A stretch of DNA of 15,200 bases. It comes from Candidatus Bathyarchaeota archaeon BA1 (GTDB lineage: Archaea; Thermoproteota; Bathyarchaeia; Bathyarchaeales; Bathyarchaeaceae). The notes under the pieces are model-generated. The model did no database searches. It had not been told where the DNA came from and saw only the letters and a list, made by a program, of their open reading frames with translations. Below, one piece after another: positions 12,408 through 15,200 of the stretch (within the stretch, counting starts at the first letter, position 1; the number at the start of each line of letters is the position of its first letter). The DNA is taken from positions 17,786 to 32,985 of the forward strand of contig LIHJ01000009.1 of NCBI GenBank assembly GCA_001399805.1. Direction: 5' to 3'. Position numbers and translations under genes: made by a program.

Positions 12408-14678
12408 CTATGGTGGTGGGCTCCAGAATATGGCACCATATTGTTTTGTTATGGCGATTATGTCGTATATGTCGATCAAACCTTGTTTAGGGGCTAGGTC
12501 GGCTATCACGATCCAGTGGGGTGGCGGCACGACCCCACCCACCCCGGATCCATAGGCACCCGTGGCCACCACTACGTCATCTACGGTGATTTTCATGTGG
12601 CCGCTTCTTGGCTTTGGTCCAGGGATCCACGTATACATCCAGTCAGTTTCTCCTAGCAGGGGGGTTTCAAGCATGTAGTGGCGGTTGGCCTTGTAGGTTG
12701 CGCCAGTAAGGCGATCAAGAGCCGTCATGTACCATGGGCCTGTTCCAATCAGGATCTCACTCCATGGGATCGCGGGGTCACCACAGGTGTAGCCTGCGTA
12801 GTCGCCCCTGGCCCAGTATTTAACCGTGATCTTTGTGCCGTCTGGTAGGTCAACAAATATGCTTATTCGACCCTTGACGATGTTGAATTGGGTGTATTTT
12901 GCCAGAGTCGCGTAGCCTGGGGCAGTTGTGGTGATGGAAACCGCTTCCACAGGGGCGCCCAGGGCTCGGAATGGCAGGGCGAGGTCGCCCGGGGTCGTGG
13001 CATTCACCTCCTCAACGAATGTTTTAGTCTCCAGCGTTGCGAGTGGTGGTCGTTTCCATGCTGGTGCGTATAGTACCCTGGACCATCCCCAAGGGAGGTA
13101 TGTGGAGAAGACGCTGAACGTGTCCCAGTGGTAATCGACTTGATGAGGGCTGGGGACTTCGATGTGGTGGAGTTTGGCGTAGAATGCGCGGACCCAGGAG
13201 GGCGTATGGAAGTGATACCAGGCGTTGAATTCAAGTCCTTCTGTAGTGAATGGTGCAAGCACCTTGCCCGTTATCGGCTCGATCCAGTTCGAGCCCTTGT
13301 TAATCCAGAACCTGCTCGTCGATTTCTCCGTAGCGCCGTCCATCCACGTTGTGTGCTCCCAGTCTTGAGACCATAATGGTACTTCTATCATTGCGTCGTG
13401 TGGATTCAAGCCAAACGGAAAGGGACTCAAGCCAAATGGACCCATTGTGAATACGGATACAACCCACATGGCGGTGATGTGGTTGAGGTTCGGTGGCGCC
13501 GGGACTATCCCAATTCTGATGGGCTTTGTTGGGTCGTCGGCTCGATAGGCATTCATTTGGGTGAAGAAGTTCCACGGGGCCGTACTTGGCGTCGACACAA
13601 CGCCCAATAGGTTTCTATACCCGTAGAAGCCTGCCGCTGACCATATGGGGATCCAAAGAGCATATTTATCCATGATGAGGCTTTGAGCGCGCAACGAGGC
13701 CTCTTTAGCGTCCTCAAGAGACTTGGCGTACATAATTCCATCTACCGCTTCGTCGATGTCTGGATATCCGGGTGTGTAGGCGTTGGGCCCTCCATATCCG
13801 GGTATCCACATTTCGCTGTGGAACCAGGACCGGAGATACGTTGGGAACCTTCCGACGCTCCATCCGTCCGTGGCCATTTGGTAGTTGTAGTCGGTCCAGA
13901 TTACGTCGTCAAAGAAGGCGTAGGATCTAACGCGGTGCTCCACTGGAATTCCCACCGCCCTCATTTCCGCTGCGTGGAGCTCTGTAATTTGAGCGCGCTC
14001 AGGAGGCGTATCATACGAATAGTATAGGATGGGATCAAGATTCACGGGTTTCCCTGTCTTTGGATCGGTGGGCGCTCCATCCCAGCCTATCGGATAGTTT
14101 CGTATCCCGTCCCCATCATGATCCTTAAACCCAGCCCTCTCCAGCAATGCTACGGCACTGGCACGGCTATAGGGGTATGGATAGTTGGCGCCGATCAGGC
14201 CCGTGTTCATCCATGCCGCAGATGGCGCCGCAATAGGCACGTCTATTCTTTTTGCAAATCCCTTTAGGACCACCTCTATAAAGCTGTCTCTATCTGCCAA
14301 GTGGAGCATGGCCCTTCTAAAGTTTAAATCATTGCATGGATTGCGAATGCCTGGACGATCTGGAAATGTGTAGTTGCTCTGGAACGCGTGGTTTATAACC
14401 GTAAATGTGGTCACGAGTTGTGACACGCTGATCTCTGGTCTTTTCACCGCATCAAAGTATTGGTCTGGCAATAACATCCCAGTATAATGATCAATTTCTC
14501 CGACTAGTAAGGCGGTGTACGCGGCATGAGCATCCGGGTAGAAGAGTATTTTCAGCTCAGAGGCGCGCGGACCCCTTTGCGGCGATGGCTTCGCTTTCGT
14601 TGACACTGGAGCAACCGTCAATGACACTAGAAGAGCTAAAGCCAAAGTCGATATCATAAAAACGCCTTTCAACCTCAT
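12408..14678 (-). CDS. dppA: Dipeptide/oligopeptide-type extracellular solute-binding protein
   Basis: This secreted SBP_bac_5-family binding protein captures peptides, or in some archaea oligosaccharides, for the DppBCDF permease. I choose ATG 14676-14678: it starts the signal peptide MRLKGVFMISTLALALLVSL with a likely cut after STKA-KA, has GGAAGG about 7 nt upstream, and lies downstream of the start site predicted from the TATA box at 14727; the 16-codon longer frame would begin before that site. Length is 756 residues. Family features include NDLNFRRAMLHLADRDSFIE, the loop FKDHDGDGIRNYP, and LIMDKYALWIPIWSA. A second, less typical half follows from about residue 390. There is no lipobox Cys and no C-terminal membrane anchor. 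The end, IADLAPKQGLIDIYDIIAIT, resembles one dockerin half-repeat lacking several calcium ligands, a tail frequent in archaeal exported proteins. Ligand unknown. Confidence 0.9.
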   Translation of the reverse strand: MRLKGVFMISTLALALLVSLTVAPVSTKAKPSPQRGPRASELKILFYPDAHAAYTALLVGEIDHYTGMLLPDQYFDAVKRPEISVSQLVTTFTVINHAFQSNYTFPDRPGIRNPCNDLNFRRAMLHLADRDSFIEVVLKGFAKRIDVPIAAPSAAWMNTGLIGANYPYPYSRASAVALLERAGFKDHDGDGIRNYPIGWDGAPTDPKTGKPVNLDPILYYSYDTPPERAQITELHAAEMRAVGIPVEHRVRSYAFFDDVIWTDYNYQMATDGWSVGRFPTYLRSWFHSEMWIPGYGGPNAYTPGYPDIDEAVDGIMYAKSLEDAKEASLRAQSLIMDKYALWIPIWSAAGFYGYRNLLGVVSTPSTAPWNFFTQMNAYRADDPTKPIRIGIVPAPPNLNHITAMWVVSVFTMGPFGLSPFPFGLNPHDAMIEVPLWSQDWEHTTWMDGATEKSTSRFWINKGSNWIEPITGKVLAPFTTEGLEFNAWYHFHTPSWVRAFYAKLHHIEVPSPHQVDYHWDTFSVFSTYLPWGWSRVLYAPAWKRPPLATLETKTFVEEVNATTPGDLALPFRALGAPVEAVSITTTAPGYATLAKYTQFNIVKGRISIFVDLPDGTKITVKYWARGDYAGYTCGDPAIPWSEILIGTGPWYMTALDRLTGATYKANRHYMLETPLLGETDWMYTWIPGPKPRSGHMKITVDDVVVATGAYGSGVGGVVPPPHWIVIADLAPKQGLIDIYDIIAITKQYGAIFWSPPP

Positions 14679-14726
14679 ATTTTTCCTTCCTTTTTGTCTA
14701 TTACATATATGTGTCAAGCTCATCAA

Positions 14727-14740
14727 TTATAAGGTTTTCT
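14727..14740 (-). promoter_or_regulatory. Promoter of dppA
   Basis: On the minus strand AGAAAACC (BRE-like) is followed by TTATAA at 14732-14727. Transcription would start near 14704, about 25 nt before the chosen ATG, with GGAAGG in the leader. This decides against the longer frame starting at 14726. Confidence 0.55.
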
Positions 14741-14895
14741 AAAACTTATGCCTGCCTATCTTGTTGGCCCTCCGCTATTAAAGGGGGCTCCGAAATTCCC
14801 GTTAAAACGATTACTTCACCCCCATTCAACTAGACAACTCAGATACAGGTTGATCCGCCCCAAAGCCGAAGAAACCTTTATCAGCGCTGGATCAA

Positions 14896-14903
14896 CCTTT
14901 AAG
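14896..14903 (+). promoter_or_regulatory. Candidate TATA box for the MNT gene
   Basis: CCTTTAAG lies 59-66 nt before the ATG at 14962. A similar AACCTTTA occurs 22 bases earlier at 14874-14881, so the string is repeated. Which one is used cannot be told. Confidence 0.3.
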
Positions 14904-14961
14904 TAAAGATGACTATTCATGATCGATGACGCGGCAGGCTGGTGGAAAAGCAGGGAGGCCT

Positions 14962-15200
14962 ATGGCTGAGGACGTTATAACGAAGCTCAGAGAGGCTCTA
15001 AGCAGGGACAAAAATGTGTTACTGGCTTACCTCTTCGGCTCAAGGGCGAAAAATATGAGTTCAACCATAAGCGACTATGATGTGGCCGTCCTGCTCATGA
15101 ACAACGACTTAAAGGGTTTCGGCGATGCCCTTTTCGCTATATCCGAGGCTCTAAAGGTGAGGGAGGATCTCGTAGACATACTTGACCTCAAGAGGGCCCC
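14962..15200 (+). CDS. MNT-type nucleotidyltransferase, N-terminal part (runs off the window)
   Basis: This is a minimal nucleotidyltransferase of the MNT antitoxin group. The core motif is LAYLFGSRAKNMSSTISDYD then VAVLL, giving G-S-x(n)-S-D-Y-D-V-A-V with the two metal-binding Asp; the later strand EDLVDILDLKRA carries the third acidic position (V-D-I-L-D). Proteins of this type usually pair with a HEPN-domain toxin and act as antitoxin by nucleotidylating it. The ATG at 14962-14964 is preceded by GGGAGG at a suitable distance. The frame is open to the window end at 79 codons; about 50-60 more are expected. The HEPN partner is not visible and would lie immediately beyond, if present. Transcribed divergently from dppA. 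Confidence 0.8.
   Translation, partial: MAEDVITKLREALSRDKNVLLAYLFGSRAKNMSSTISDYDVAVLLMNNDLKGFGDALFAISEALKVREDLVDILDLKRA

Noticed and set aside
12355..14373. Many plus-strand frames opposite dppA
   Set aside because: All are shadows of the binding-protein gene on the minus strand, which has a signal peptide and family motifs.
1..15200. tRNA, rRNA or a full CRISPR-Cas or defence system
   Set aside because: I saw no tRNA-like cloverleaf with the usual T-loop sequence, no rRNA motif and no cas gene when reading both strands by eye; a covariance search would be needed to exclude small RNAs.

Overview
The window looks archaeal. Several genes are preceded by AT-rich TATA-like boxes at archaeal spacing, some starts have little or no leader, arginine is mostly AGG/AGA, and the gene families (VapBC, MNT nucleotidyltransferase, PRC-barrel, dipeptide-type ABC transporter with a long secreted binding protein) are common in archaea. 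A thermophile-related TACK-type lineage (Bathyarchaeia-like) is my inference from protein style; there is no rRNA or other phylogenetic marker here.

Left edge (1-1315, minus): a 5-methylthioadenosine/S-adenosylhomocysteine deaminase-type amidohydrolase. Its last ~45 residues are displaced into another reading frame, so the gene is frameshifted near position 130-142.

Gene-poor interval (1316-3559): about 2.2 kb of relics and very small genes. It holds two IS200/IS605-style hairpins, a coiled-coil gene broken by one TAG and a frameshift, a 52-residue membrane-anchored microprotein behind a TATA box and a perfect palindrome, another decayed fragment, an intact 56-residue protein, a probable transposase tail, a possible zinc-ribbon fragment and a PRC-barrel fragment without a usable start.

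Toxin-antitoxin and relic block (3560-5068, minus): vapC, vapB and an unrecognised 89-residue gene overlap each other. Upstream of them lies a ~190-codon gene with a C-W-C...C-P-C motif, broken by several nonsense codons and at least two frameshifts but still carrying its promoter.

Central plus-strand genes (5205-7585): an APH/choline-kinase-fold phosphotransferase, a small frameshifted gene whose stop overlaps the start of a retropepsin-like protein that has Asn in place of the catalytic Asp, and a two-helix membrane protein that appears leaderless.

Dipeptide/oligopeptide-type ABC transporter (7652-14678, minus): binding protein, two permeases and two ATPases in the order dppA-dppB-dppC-dppD-dppF. 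The binding protein is exported, the permeases form the channel and the two different ATPases drive uptake. A T8 terminator and three tandem 24-bp units, each with a TATA-like core, separate dppA from dppB; this suggests dppA is transcribed in excess and the machinery from its own promoters. DppC carries an unusual ~240-residue extracytoplasmic insertion, and DppA ends in a dockerin-like half-repeat.

Right edge (14962-15200, plus): the N-terminal part of an MNT-type nucleotidyltransferase, probably half of a HEPN-MNT toxin-antitoxin pair that continues outside the window.
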